Source: Escarpia spicata (lineage: Eukaryota; Annelida; Polychaeta; Sabellida; Siboglinidae). From it: DNA of 64,000 bases. The stretch is from NCBI GenBank assembly GCA_963995525.1, contig OZ023208.1, forward strand, positions 19,243,832-19,307,831, given 5' to 3'. Made by a program: the position numbers and the translations under genes. Below, in pieces: positions 23,071 through 35,878 of the stretch. Positions within the stretch are counted from its first letter, which is position 1; the number at the start of each line of letters is the position of its first letter. A model generated the notes under the pieces. The model was given only the letters and a program-made list of their open reading frames with translations, was not told the DNA's origin and did no database searches.

Positions 23071-23576
23071 CGTTAGTAATGTCCTCGATGGCTGCCGTCG
23101 CGTGTCGTTTGAGTCGGCAATGAATAGTGATGATTACTACAACGCCTGTACCCCACACACAGCTAGGTGACGACTCGGGCAGGGAGAGGTAGAGGAATAC
23201 AACCTTGACGGAACTTGGTGGACCTTGATACGGTGTATGGACGCGTTCTGCGAGAGAACCGTGACAGGCGTAAATGGCCTTGCCGCGATACGAGAGGTGT
23301 CGGCGTGTAGAGCGGACGGCAACGTTGGGAGTGTTGAGACATAACGTAGGTGCTACGTCATCGGAAGTTGTGTCGTTGGCTTATTGCGTAATACCGCGTG
23401 ACCGACAGTCGGAGAAAAATGATCCGTTGGCACGTTATGATTGTCGCTCGGTGCAAGCGGCCAATTAACATGACCTGAATAACAAAAACAAGTTGTCACA
23501 AACTTTTAAACAACTTTTGCATGTACCAGTTAATTAACTCACAAACTTAAAATGTGTATGTATAAAAAATATTATC
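23071..23576. other. Intergenic stretch
   Basis: GC-richer unique sequence with no supported gene. Confidence 0.45.
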
Positions 23577-23993
23577 CCTCACTCACTCACTCACTCACTC
23601 ACTCACTCACTCACTCACTCACTCACTCACTCACTCACTCACTCACTCACTCACTCACTCACTCACTCACTCACTCACTCACTCACTCACTCACTCACTC
23701 ACTCACTCACTCACTCACTCACTCACTCACTCACTCACTCACTCACTCACTCACTCACTCACTCACTCACTCACTCACTCACTCACTCACTCACTCACTC
23801 ACTCACTCACTCACTCACTCACTCACTCACTCACTCACTCACTCACTCACTCACTCACTCACTCACTCACTCACCCACCCACCCACCCAGTCACTCATTC
23901 ACTCACTCACTCACTCACTCACTCACTCACTCACTCACTCACTCACTCACTCACTCACTCACTCACTCACTCACTCACTCACTCACTCACACA
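23577..23993. repeat. (CACT)n microsatellite
   Basis: About 104 tetramers, nearly pure, with a short CACC/CATT interruption near 23873-23900. Confidence 0.97.
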
Positions 23994-25044
23994 CTGACTG
24001 CGGTAATCAATTAACAAAATAAATAACTAATACACATTTTGTAATTAACTAATTAATTAACGAAATAATTAATTAACTAGCTTGAACTAAGTATAACCTG
24101 CTACCAGGTATCTAACATGGTAAATATGTTACTATTCCACCAAGTCATTCACACAAATTCAGTAATCAATTAACTAATTGGTAACTACACTGTACCCAAA
24201 ACACGGTGTCATCAAGTTATGGTATTTGTGACAGTTTTAATTCTACGGGACTTTGATCACCAGGTGGCAGGACATGTCACAACATACCAACATTGGTGGC
24301 GCTCTGTGCATAGACCAACAGTGTGATCCACCTGCCTCCCTGACGAAGTGAATCTGTAATGTTTTCTTTTAGATTTAATGCTAACTAACCGTCATTATAG
24401 TGATTTGGGGCAGATTGAAATGGACAATACACCACACAGAGAACGACTGAATGTGCAACATTATTGTCAAACAAAGCCTGGAAAACAGTAGATTGTGGCA
24501 GAAGATGAAGGGAAAACAACATTAAAGTTGCAATATGTGTTGAATTACGATTTTCTACTGTCTTAAGAAAGTATATGTACAACATGAACAGTGTTTACTT
24601 ATTTAATCATACTTGCTACGTATATGTCACTATGGCATTTATTATGTTATTCAATAAATTATGCTTTTGCTAAATTACCGGTCGCTATGTCCGGCCAGCG
24701 GAATAATAAACGTATGACGCGCGGATATATGGTTTCGACTTCTGCGCCATGTTGTCTTAAAAGTACATATCGTGTGAAATGTGTATACGATGTTGAGTAA
24801 ATCTATATATATATATGATCTATAGCGTATGCGGCATGTTGTGTCAGTGGAAATTTGTATTAAAAAATTTGACGAGAGAGCATACATCTGTGGGAGAGAA
24901 TGGAGGACGGGACAGACGAAAGGATGTGGCCTCCGTCAGGCAAGGAGCTAAAGGAAGAAAGAGAAGAAGTGTACAGTGCTTTGATATCGTGATATTTAAC
25001 AGTAGTACTTACCCGCATGATAGTTCACAGTAGTTACGTTTGAA
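23994..25044. other. Intergenic stretch
   Basis: AT-rich with short TAAT/AATTAA runs; no gene recognised. Confidence 0.45.
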
Positions 25045-25100
25045 GTTGTAGTAAGGACTGGGCTCGAGGCAGACGCTGTGAGCCCAATCCTTACTACAAC
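25045..25100. repeat. Inverted repeat with 21-bp arms
   Basis: GTTGTAGTAAGGACTGGGCTC is followed after 14 bp by its near-perfect reverse complement (one mismatch). A possible minus-strand exon (25099-25013, ending GCGG|GTAAGT, Thr-rich) overlaps it; this exon is in phase with the signal-peptide exon at 25897 but is weakly supported. Confidence 0.8.
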
Positions 25101-25390
25101 TACACAATTACTAGACATCAGATACACCAGTCGAATCATTGGAAATAAAATAGTTAAACAAAGACTAATGCGTGTACGTGATGCTATGTCTCTAATACGT
25201 GCAGATGCAATGGTAACATATGTTTTGCAAGTACAATACTGACGATAGGAACGTAATAGTCCATAGACGAAAAAACTGGAATAATCGTTTATTTCGGATA
25301 TCAATTGTAAATCGTTAGAATACACAATTTTAAAATCGCGAATATTCATGCTAATATTTACATAACATAGATTACCAAAATGGTGACTTG

Positions 25391-25438
25391 AGATTCGATA
25401 CTGAAGACGGCGTTCCGAACGACGTCTTCAGTATCGAA
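25391..25438. repeat. Hairpin, copy 1
   Basis: TTCGATACTGAAGACGGCGTT, 3 bp, then the reverse complement with one mismatch. A related hairpin is at 29211-29258. Confidence 0.85.
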
Positions 25439-25797
25439 CAAACGGTTCTTAGGCGCTGTGTTGGAATTCAGACACTGTCAAAGCATTTATGTCCGAATGC
25501 ATCAAATTACCAGCGCTCTTTCACATGCAGACAATAACATGTATGATCGTTATGCGATACCCACAAAACGTTTAATATATATAACCGTATCGATAAGTCT
25601 CAGCAACGTAGTAAAATTTAAATATGTGAGCGAGTTTTGTATAATCCAATCATATCTGATTACGCAGAACAGTGTAGCAAGCAGATATACCATTGACACC
25701 ATTTGTTGACACTGGACTGGTCCTATATATATGTCCGGTTAGTGTATCATTAGTCTACTGTCCAGTTCAGCCAGTCGGGTCCAGTTTACGGACTCAC

Positions 25798-25897
25798 CCG
25801 ACGGAAGGGTAATGAGTTCCAATATCCTGGTACGAGTCGTATGGCCGTGTGAGCCGACCAGAAGAATGAGCAATGTCAGGCGGAGGAGACACACCAT
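25798..25897 (-). CDS. Putative first coding exon with signal peptide
   Basis: The ATG sits in a strong context (CCGCCATGG). The frame reads MVCLLRLTLLILLVGSHGH, a clear signal peptide, then TTRTRILELITLPS and ends CCGTCGG|GTGAGT, a consensus donor (phase 1). The following exon is not certain; a Thr-rich candidate lies at 25099-25013. The duplicated copy at about 29606-29706 lacks the ATG because a CR1-like element sits there, and has an in-frame TAG, so it is dead. Product unknown; if real, a secreted or membrane protein. Confidence 0.45.
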
Positions 25898-25984
25898 GGC
25901 GGACCGTGGACACATAAACTTACAAGTAGCAAAACTATACGACGAGTAACACAGTTGTGACATCACAACAATAGCAACGTTTGT

Positions 25985-26910
25985 AACAGCTCCCTTTTAT
26001 TGATGACTGGATCACCTTTACATTTACCAATTTCGCCAAGGATTTGATTTCCTTTTGAAGCTGCAATTCCACACTGCTCTGAAACCTTCATGTCAGCACT
26101 AATTGTCAGCCCTAAGTCTTTTTCTTTTACAGTAGTACTTAGTACAGTTCCCCCCATTGTATATTCTACATATTCGTTCCCATGTCCTGTGTGAAGGCAT
26201 TTACATTTCCCAAAATTGAACAACATTTGTCACTTTTCAGACCATTTGATCAACCTGTCAAGATCATCTTGTAAATGCTGTCTATCTCCATCACTTTTAA
26301 TTCTTCTAAACACTTTTGTATCATCTGCAAATTTCACCACCTTGCTAGCTATACCATCGTCCAAATCGTTTATATATATTAAGAATAATATAGGTCCAAG
26401 TACTGATCCCTGTGGAACCCCACTCAAAACTGATTTCCAGTTTGAAGCCTCCCCATCAACAACTACCCGTACCCGTTGTCTTCTGTCAATCAGCCATTTT
26501 TCTATCCAGTTAATTATACCATTTCCTATGCCATGGGCCTTTAGTTTAAGCAGTAATCTTTGATGTGGCACTTTGTCGAAAGCTTTTTGAAAATCTAAGG
26601 AGATGATATCTACTGGTGATCCATCCTCTACCCACTTAATGATATCTTCCAAAAAACATAACATATTTGTTAAGCATGACCTCGCTTTTAGAAACCCATG
26701 TTGAGATGGGTTTATCAAGTTATGGTTAACAAGAAAATCCACCATGTGATCTTTCATTAGTCTTTCTAATAATTTACAAATCACCGATGTTAAACTAACT
26801 GGTCTCTAATTATTTGACATGTTTCTCGAACCTTTTTTAAATAACGGTATAATGTTTACTTCTTTCCATTCTAAAGAAACCACTCCCTCTTCTAATGACA
26901 AGTTGAACAT
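25985..26910 (-). mobile_element. CR1-like LINE fragment with reverse transcriptase core
   Basis: The minus strand at 26784-26230 is open for 184 codons: CKLLERLMKDHMVDFL, NLINPSQHGFLKARSC, SLDFQKAFDKVPHQRLL (first catalytic Asp region), SGVPQGSVLGPILFLIYIND and VVKFADDTKVF (catalytic FADD box). It continues to FNFGKCKCLHTGH and YTMGGTVL. Both ends of the element are missing. It is 85-95% like the element at 29.7-32.8 kb by eye, and forms one end of duplication A, copy 2. Confidence 0.88.
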
Positions 26911-27354
26911 TTTGACAATGACTGTCAAAGCCTCCCGTTGGCAGCACATTTAAATCCCTTCTGCAGGTGCTCCGTGCCCGGTGCGAAATGTTTTAGTCTT
27001 CCAACGTCCGACGCTCATGATATTTATAAATCAGAGGTAAGCGCGGTTGTCAAATTACATTTGTTATTAAAGACAAGTTACAAATATGTGATTTATTCCA
27101 GAAATAAGTGCAAGAACCTAGGTAAGGCGGTTCGTAGATGGCTTTACTGGCGGAAGCGAAGTCGAAGGTGGCTAAACTCCTAAACTATTTATAAAGCCTA
27201 GCTGAAATTAAATTAAGTGTGGAGGAAATGGTTTCAGCTACTGGGCACATCAATATTGACAATCTCAATATTTAAACATTTAATACGTGAAGTTCTATGA
27301 TATAGAGTGATTGCCGAGTACTGGGACTTACTGTTTTACATTTCTGTGATCCAG

Positions 27355-27760
27355 ATTAATCACGTCTCAAGCTGATGCCTCAATAATTATCGATCTCGAC
27401 TCGGGCGAACTTGCGTATAAAGTCGCACATGAACTCCTGGCGCCATCTGGAGAGTCTCTCAAAAGGACTGTTCACCAGAACGGTAGTGTGTACCTCGGAC
27501 GTAATGAGTTTCGCGACATCCTATTAAAAGTGAAACTTAGCAACAAAGAAATGAAATTGCTCTTGAAAGATGTTGTTGTGTTTAGGAAATTTGCAAAAGA
27601 AGGCAAGGCTACAATCAGGCTTAGCAAACAGAACGTCCAGGTTATGCTTTCCAACTGCCCTCCTAATAAAATCATAACTTTCTTGAAATCAATGGCAGTC
27701 AAGCTGGAATGTAGGAAGCTAGAAAAGCCAGGCGTTCGTGAAAGGCAAAAGCTATATTAG
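27355..27760 (+). CDS. PIF1: Exon-like open frame matching the PIF1 PINT domain, copy 2
   Basis: Same length (134 codons), acceptor and stop as the copy at 22023. Nine codons differ. Eight change the residue (V to A, P to A, T to S, I to N, F to L, A to V, T to S, R to G) and one is silent. The frame is intact, but such a ratio suggests little or no purifying selection since the duplication. As with copy 1, helicase exons are absent from the window. Confidence 0.55.
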
Positions 27761-28080
27761 AACGTCCTCGTGAGTTCGTCTGATATCAGACAAAAAATAC
27801 TTTCGTTTGAACAGGGGGGGGGTGAAAGGCAATTTAGTCTAAGTGAAATGCAATTTTTTTTATCAGTGATTGTTATCTAGTGAAGTTTATTTATTGAAAA
27901 ATAAAATTTATTATGAACTGAAATTGTAAATCAAATTAAATTTATTATCTAATTTATTATCAAGTGTTTAATATAACGTAAACTGTTATCAATTATCAAT
28001 GTTGTGATCTACTACGGGGCGTAAGAGTAAAAGTAACACAACTATGTGTGGATTGTACATATGCAGACATGCACGTGTAC

Positions 28081-28353
28081 TTACATGTGATGATGATAAT
28101 AAATATGTTGATAATTATAAAAGTGTGTAGCAGCAAGAGAGCGTGTTGACCAGGCAGAAGGTACGCAGCGACCACAGCAGACCAATGCTGTCGACACGTC
28201 ACTATGGGCGGGCGACATAGCTGCTCGCATGCCTCCCCAAGCGAGGACGGGTTGACTTTCAGGTCGGTCCGTCCGAGGCCCTGTCGCCGACAAAACGAGA
28301 GCCACGTGCGAGGCGTGATATACGGCTATATGAAGCTTCGTTGACACTGCCAT
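28081..28353 (-). CDS. Small open frame with signal-peptide-like start, copy 2 (uncertain)
   Basis: Duplicate of the frame at 22773-23045. It begins MAVSTKLHIAVYHASHVALV; the substitutions put His residues into the hydrophobic stretch, weakening the signal peptide. Same stop. Probably not a working gene. Confidence 0.18.
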   Translation of the reverse strand: MAVSTKLHIAVYHASHVALVLSATGPRTDRPESQPVLAWGGMRAAMSPAHSDVSTALVCCGRCVPSAWSTRSLAATHFYNYQHIYYHHHM

Positions 28354-28395
28354 GCAGAGCTGTTGGTCTTCGTTATTACATATATATATATATAC

Positions 28396-28964
28396 CTCGT
28401 ATATAACAACTGAATGAAGTCTGTCTATTGTTATGACTTTCTGGGCTACGCTACACAGATCAGCAAGAACTATGACTCCACTACAATTAACAGTTATTAC
28501 ATACCCATACATGTATTTGATAACATAGTTAAGGGAGACGCCCTCGTGACATCTGTTCGTATCACAGACGTTGGACGTTGACCACACGTCGCCGTGACTT
28601 CTCTCCGTGGCCATGTCGTCTCTACACGGCGTCCCTGTCAACATCGAGAATTAACCTGTATATTCTCAAGGGCGGCGAACACATGCTTTGTTAGTAGTTA
28701 TATCCCAACTGTAGGTGCAGTTGACTGTGCAATCTGAAATGTTGTCAAAAGTCGCATGTCTCAAAAATGTCATTAGCCTCTTGTTTGTGTTTGATGTGTT
28801 TTATTTGCTAACATTATACCGGCTTTGCTAATGTCCAAAGAAGAGTTCCTCTGCCCCTCGAACTGCGAGTTAAAGAACTTCAGCGGTGTATTACATAAGA
28901 TCGTGATTATTTATATTATGATTATAAGTATTACGATGAGTACGATTATGATTTATTTATCCAA
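28396..28964. other. Spacer between duplications A and C
   Basis: Unique-looking sequence; an ATTATGATTA-type AT-rich patch lies at 28905-28960. No gene supported. Confidence 0.5.
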
Positions 28965-29706
28965 TTACTAGACATCAGATACACCAGTGGAATCATTGGA
29001 AATAAACATGTTAACCAAAGACTAATGCGTGTACGTAATGTTATGTCTCTAATACGTTCAGATGCAATGGTAACATAAGTTTTGCAAGTACAATACTGAC
29101 GTTTATTTCGGATACCAATTGTAAATCGTTTGAATACACGATTTTAAAATCTCGAATATTTCTGCTAAATATCTAAATAATATAGATTACCAAAATGGTG
29201 ACTTGAGATTCGATACTGAAGACGACGTTCCGAAAGCCGTCTTCAGTATCGAACAAACGGTTCTTGGGCGCATTGTTGGAATTCAGACACTGTCAAAGCA
29301 TTTATGTCCGAATGCATCAAATTACGAGCGCTCTTTCACGTGCAGACAATAACATGTATGATCGTTATAAGATACCCACAAAACGTTTAATATATAGAAC
29401 CGTATCGATAAATCTCATCAACGTAGTAAAATTTTAATATGTAAGCGAGTTTTGTATAATAATCCAAACATGTCTGATCACGCAGAACAGTGTAGCAAAC
29501 AGATATACCACTGACACCATTTGTTGACACTGGACTAGTCCTACATGTATGTCCGGTTAGAGTATCATCAGTCTACTGTCCAGTTCAGCCAGTCGGGTCC
29601 AGTTTACGGACTCACCTGACGGAAGGGTAATGAGCTACGCTAACCTGGTACGAGTCGTCTGGCCGTGTGAGGCGACCAGAAGAAGTAGCAATGTCAGGCG
29701 GAGAAG
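28965..29706. repeat. Segmental duplication C, copy 2
   Basis: Partner of 25110-25906, with the hairpin at 29211-29258 and a small internal deletion near 29100. The signal-peptide exon copy at its right end reads LRLTLLLLLVASHGQTTRTR and then meets TAG. The CR1-like element starts directly after, replacing the ATG. Confidence 0.8.
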
Positions 29707-29814
29707 ATTTAACAAGATTTAACCAGATTTAACAAGATTGCCACCCAGAGAATTAACTCTAGGTAGCAGGTGGACAAGGAAGCCCTTGGCTTATCGAGAG
29801 TCCGACCCTTTTAT

Positions 29815-31687
29815 CTATGTGTATCCCGCCCGTCTGAGGTATGTGTCGATTTTATTTTTAAACATATTCACGCTACTAGCACCCACACAATCAGCAGGTA
29901 ATCTGTTCCATTCATTTACAGTCCTTTGTGAAAATGAAAACTTTCTTATATCCAATCTACTCTGCTCCTTTGCTAATGCAAGTTCATGTCCTCTAGTCCT
30001 TCTATCTTTCTTAACTGAGAAAAACATATTTCTATCAATATTTTGATAACCCTTCAATATTTTAAACACTTCTATCTGATCTCCTCTCAATCTCCTGGTC
30101 TCTAGTGTTGTTAAACCGCATTTTTGTAGGCGTATTTCGTAACTAAGATCCCTCAGATTTGGTATCATTTTAGTTGCTCTCCTCTGCACTCTTTCTAGCA
30201 TATCTATGTCCTTCCTGCGATATGGCCTCCACGCTTGAATACAATATTCTAAATGAGGCCTAACTATTGTTTTGTACAGCGGTATTATTAGCTCTTTTTC
30301 CTTATACGTTATGTTTCGCCTAATTAATCCAAGGATTTGATTTCCCTTTGAAGCTGCAATTCCGCACTGCTCTGAAATCTTCATATCAGCACTAACGGTT
30401 AATCCTAAGTCCTTTTCTTTTTTACAGTAGTACTTAGTACAGTACCCCCCATTGTATATTCTACTTCTTCGTTCCCATGTCCTATGTGGAGGCATTTACA
30501 TTTCCCAAAATTGAACATCATTTGCCATTTTTCAGACCATTTGATCAACCTGTCAAGATCATCTTGTAAATGCTGTCTATCTCCATCACTTTTAATCCTT
30601 CTAAACACTTTTGTATCATCCGCAAATTTCAACACCTTGCTTGTTATTTCATCATCCAAATCGTTGATGTATATTAAGAATAATATAGGACCTAATACTG
30701 ATCCCTGTGGTACCCCACTCAATACCGATTTCCAGTTTGAAGCCTCCCCATCACTACTACACGTTGTCTTCTGTCAATCAGCCATTGTTCTATCCAGTTT
30801 ATTATAACATTTCCTATGCCATGGGCCTTTAGTTTAAGCAGTAATCTTTGATGTGGTACTTTGTCAAAAGCTTTTTTAAAATCTAAGTAGACGATATCTA
30901 CTGGTGATCCCTCATCTACCCACTTAGTGATGTCTTCCAAAAAACATAACATATTTGTTAAGCATGACCTCGCTTTAAAAAAACCATGTTGAGATGGGTT
31001 TATCAAGTTTTGTTTAACAAGAAAATCCACCATCTGATCTTTAATTAGTTTTTCTAATAATTTACAAACCACTGATGTTAAACTCACTGGTCTATAGTTC
31101 TCTGACTTGTTTCTCGAACCTTTTTTGAATAACGGTATAATGTTTGCTTCTTTCTATTCTAAAGGAACCACTCCCTCTTCTAATGACAAGTTGAAAACTG
31201 TTGCAAGTGGTATGCTAATTTGTTCTACAATTTCCAATAGTAGTTTGGGTGGAATACCATCCACTCCAGGTGATTTATTATCCTTCATAGCCCTTATTTT
31301 CTTAGCTACCATTTCCGGGGTTACAATTAATTGTCCTAAATAGTCTGAATCTGCCCCCTTGAACTTAGCCTCTGGTATTGGCAGTGAACTAATATCTTCC
31401 CTTGTAAACACTGAACTTAAGTACTCATTCAGGTCTTCTGCCATTATGAATCCCTCTGATATTATATTTCCAGCACTATCTTCTAGAGGACCGACCTTAT
31501 CTTGAACTTTCTGTTTGCTTCGAACATACGCATAAAAACTCTTGCTGTCATGTTTTATATTACTAGCTAATTGTTGTTCATAGCTTCTCTTTGAATTTCT
31601 AATTTCAGCTGTAGCTTGGTTAAGTGCTTCTTTATAATTGTTGTAGTCTTCATCATTTCCAGTACATCTATATGACTTCCACATCAT
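29815..31687 (-). pseudogene. CR1-like reverse transcriptase, broken into four frames
   Basis: The pieces read KIRAMKDNKSPGVDGIPPKL (31687-31154), YLDFKKAFDKVPHQRLLLKL (31087-30719), SGVPQGSVLGPILFLIYIND with LKFADDTKVF (30722-30405), and SEQCGIAASKGNQILGL through VNMFKNKIDTYLRRAGYT (30495-29815). All expected RT blocks are present, including the FADD catalytic box; one stop and at least two frameshifts separate them. The C-terminal piece ends at a natural stop. Confidence 0.88.
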
Positions 31688-32697
31688 TTGTTTATACTTA
31701 GTTTTTCTAATGGCTTCTTTGGATAAGTTTTTCTTTGTTTTTTGAAGGGTACAAATTTATCGATTATGCACTTAATTTCACTCTTTAATATATTCCAGCA
31801 TTCTGTTGCCGTCTTATTTTTCAGTGTCTTATTCCAGTCTATCTTTGCTAAATATTTCCTCATATCCTTATACCTTCCTTTGTGGAAATTTCTCCTATAC
31901 TGCTTTTTGCTATTCCTTTCTGATTTTACTTTGATGGTAAAATGTATCTGGTTGTGATCGCTACTCCCCAGTGGCTCACATATCTTGACATTGTCAACTA
32001 ATTCATTCTGTGAGGACAAAACTATGTATAACACATTCTCACCCCTGGTTGGTTCTAGCACATGTTGAGAAAGGAATGTATCTTGAACTAAAACAAAAAA
32101 CTTGTGGTCCTCTTTCCCCATACTCTGTAGAGATTTCCATTGTGTAAGCCCATGGTTAAAATCCCCCATAATAATACAGTCCCGTTTGCTTACTTCCCTT
32201 ATAGCGTTTAGTATTTTGTCATTCTCTTCTATGCTTATGTTTGGACTTCGATAAACTAACCCAACTGTTAACGTTGAGTTTCCTGTAACTATGTTACACC
32301 AAACAGCTTCTTCGCAATCTGCTTCTCTTTCTAATTTTATTTCATAAGCTTGAATAGATTCTTTAATATATAAAATAACTCCACCTCCCTTTCTTCCTAT
32401 TCTATCTTTTCTAAACATTACATATCCTGTCAGTCCCAATTCAGCATCTGATATATCGGTGGTGGTCCAGGATTCGGTTATACCTATTATATGAGGGTCA
32501 ATATCTTCTACCATAATGTTTAGTTCATTTCTGTTGTTTACTATACTCCTTGCATTTAAACAAACACATTTATATCCAGATTCAGAAGAGTTTTCCAGAC
32601 TGTTATTTGTTGATTTATTTGTGCTGTCTTTATCTATGCCTCCATTTTCAGGCTTTTCTATGAGTCCCCCTTGCGAATCTAGTTTAAATAGATGCAA
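31684..32697 (-). pseudogene. CR1-like endonuclease domain
   Basis: 337 codons. Shows the EEP-fold motifs in order: CVCLNARSIVNNRNEL, IIGITESW (catalytic Glu), GGGVILYIK, VGLVYRSPN, IIMGDFNHGLTQW and the C-terminal EPLGSSDHNQI with the catalytic Asp-His. The frame ends just where the RT part begins in another frame, so the fused protein is not made. The first part (MHLFKLDSQGG) may be non-canonical sequence upstream of the domain. Confidence 0.85.
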
Positions 32698-32770
32698 CCT
32701 GTCCCACTATCAACAGATTGCAGCAGATTCTCTGAGAAAACTGCTGCCCCCTTTCCACTAAGATGGAGGC

Positions 32771-34167
32771 CATCACTCATGTACAAGACACAACATGGCG
32801 GACAGTGGACGAAGGAACCGCGATATGGCGGTCACTTGATAGATGAATTACGACACGGCTGACTACACATCACACGTCAAGACAGTGCGCCAACAATCCA
32901 GCGTGTGTACGCCGTACCTATGGCTTCAGATAGCACACCGTGTGTGATTAGTGCATATTGATTCATCGCGTCGACTGTGACCGCAGAAAGTTGTATTGTG
33001 TGGCGTTGTTGACCTAGATGTCAATAATGCATTCAACAGCGACTCGTTACGGACGAACTAACGGATTAATGTATTATCGTGTTTAACAAAGGCGTCCGCG
33101 TGTACAAACTCGTGACGGTTATAACAATTTATGATAGTGATTAAGAGGTACAGTACGTGAGTTGTTTAGCGTACTTTGCAGTTCAGCGTAGTTAGTTATC
33201 TGCACGTGTTTCTTCATCGGGACGTCTTTGTGACGTCGGGACAACATACGATCGTGTCAAAAGGGAGCCGTAAGTTATACCTTCAACATAATTACTACAG
33301 TCTTAAGAACTTTACATTAATTAATAAATGAAAATCTAAGAATATACTGCCTCTTTTTAAGCAAGGGGCACATAAACTTACAAGTAGCAAAACTATACGA
33401 CGAGTAACACAGTTGTGACATCACAACAATAACACGTTTGTAACAGCTCCCTTTTATTGATGACTGGATCACCTTTACATTTATCAGCCGTTGTCTACAA
33501 GAACAAATCACGGAATGGTAAACTTAACGTTCCAGTAAATACAGGCATCAACTCATCGAACGAAGCAGAAAAATAAACAAATAAACTTTAGCAGCAACAA
33601 ATATATGACCCGAACAAGCAACTAATTATAGTATAATAATTCACAGGGTAACGGTATGGTGCAATTAATTAAACAAACATCATTCATCAATATAGACATT
33701 AAGCGTCGACAAAATACGTTAATAGATTACAGGCGTGGTGCTATTATCGCAACATTTTTCATTTAATTAATTCAATGTGCGTGCGCTAGCTTGTATTTGT
33801 ATGTATAAGTTGACATTACACGTATGCACGATATAGAAATATACAAAGTAATAGTGTATATTAATAAATTTTGATAACTTGTCCCCTAGAGAACCTTTAA
33901 ATGATAACTTGTAAATTATAAGAATGTGTATTTTTTTTTAAACCAATCCATTCTTCAAAATGTGGCGGCACCAAGGATGTGATACATAGAATATAATACA
34001 CAAAATGCAGATCGCTTTTCAAAATGTAGGAAAACCTATGTAATTTCATTTATCAATATAATTATTTTAATAAGGAAAAGTAAACGTTGTTTCTTTAGAA
34101 CAACTGCTTTCTTAGCTTTTTTGTATTAATATACGTAATTTAGTTATGTCCCCTTTTTCTATAAAGT
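32771..34167. other. Intergenic stretch with a 118-bp dispersed repeat
   Basis: The segment 33365-33482 (CATAAACTTACAAGTAGCAA onward) matches 25912-26030 closely. The rest shows no recognised gene. Confidence 0.55.
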
Positions 34168-34367
34168 NNNNNNNNNNNNNNNNNNNNNNNNNNNNNNNNN
34201 NNNNNNNNNNNNNNNNNNNNNNNNNNNNNNNNNNNNNNNNNNNNNNNNNNNNNNNNNNNNNNNNNNNNNNNNNNNNNNNNNNNNNNNNNNNNNNNNNNNN
34301 NNNNNNNNNNNNNNNNNNNNNNNNNNNNNNNNNNNNNNNNNNNNNNNNNNNNNNNNNNNNNNNNNNN
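34168..34367. other. Assembly gap
   Basis: Exactly 200 N. It lies at the start of a compound microsatellite, so the true length is unknown. Confidence 0.99.
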
Positions 34368-35560
<1,193 letters not shown>

Positions 35561-35878
35561 CCGGCCGGCAAACATACAGACATGCGTACTGACGTAATGC
35601 CTAACCGACTTATAGACTGATATTCTAACAGACAAACACAGAGAATGGAGGAGGGAGTGAGATTCGGGTAGAGAGGGAGAAAAAATATATAAATTATAGA
35701 GACAGATGTAGGAGCAGGGATATTTGCGACTACAACATCGCAACAGTGTAGTCAAGCAACCAACGCTACATCACTAAGTTGTGTCGGCTGTTCTAATATT
35801 AGACGTGGTAAACTACATGTAATAATCAGTCACCCTATAGATACTTGTCTAAACTTGTACAGACAAGAGTCGGATAAA
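35561..35878. repeat. Flank of compound block, duplicated at 42.48-42.84 kb
   Basis: From GCCGGCCGGCAAACATACAG to ACAAGAGTCGGATAAA the two loci agree except for small indels, so the blocks are segmental duplicates. Confidence 0.88.

Larger units (their letters stand above)
25110..25960. repeat. Segmental duplication C, copy 1
   Basis: Matches 28965-29706 (from ACTAGACATCAGATACACCA onward), including the hairpin at 25391-25438 and the exon-like sequence at 25798-25897. The copy on the right ends where a CR1-like element begins. Confidence 0.8.
26890..28378. repeat. Segmental duplication A, copy 2
   Basis: Partner of 21570-23070. It ends at an AT dinucleotide run (28379-28395), where similarity to copy 1 stops. 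Confidence 0.88.
29707..32770 (-). mobile_element. CR1-like non-LTR retrotransposon, near full length
   Basis: About 3.05 kb. From 5' (right) to 3' (left): endonuclease frame (32697-31684), reverse transcriptase in three broken frames (31687-29815), and a 3' tail of ten-base repeats (CTTGTTAAAT-type) at 29707-29745, the kind of short 3' repeat CR1 elements carry. Gene-inactivating changes are few: a frameshift at the endonuclease/RT border, an in-frame TAG replacing a Trp codon near 31150, and frameshifts near 30720 and 30450. It appears young. Insertion at 29706 destroyed a signal-peptide exon copy. Confidence 0.9.

Noticed and set aside
25013..25099. Thr-rich minus-strand exon candidate ending GCGG|GTAAGT
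   Set aside because: Phases fit the signal-peptide exon, but most of the sequence is an inverted repeat and it is absent from duplication copy 2, so it is too weak to annotate as coding.
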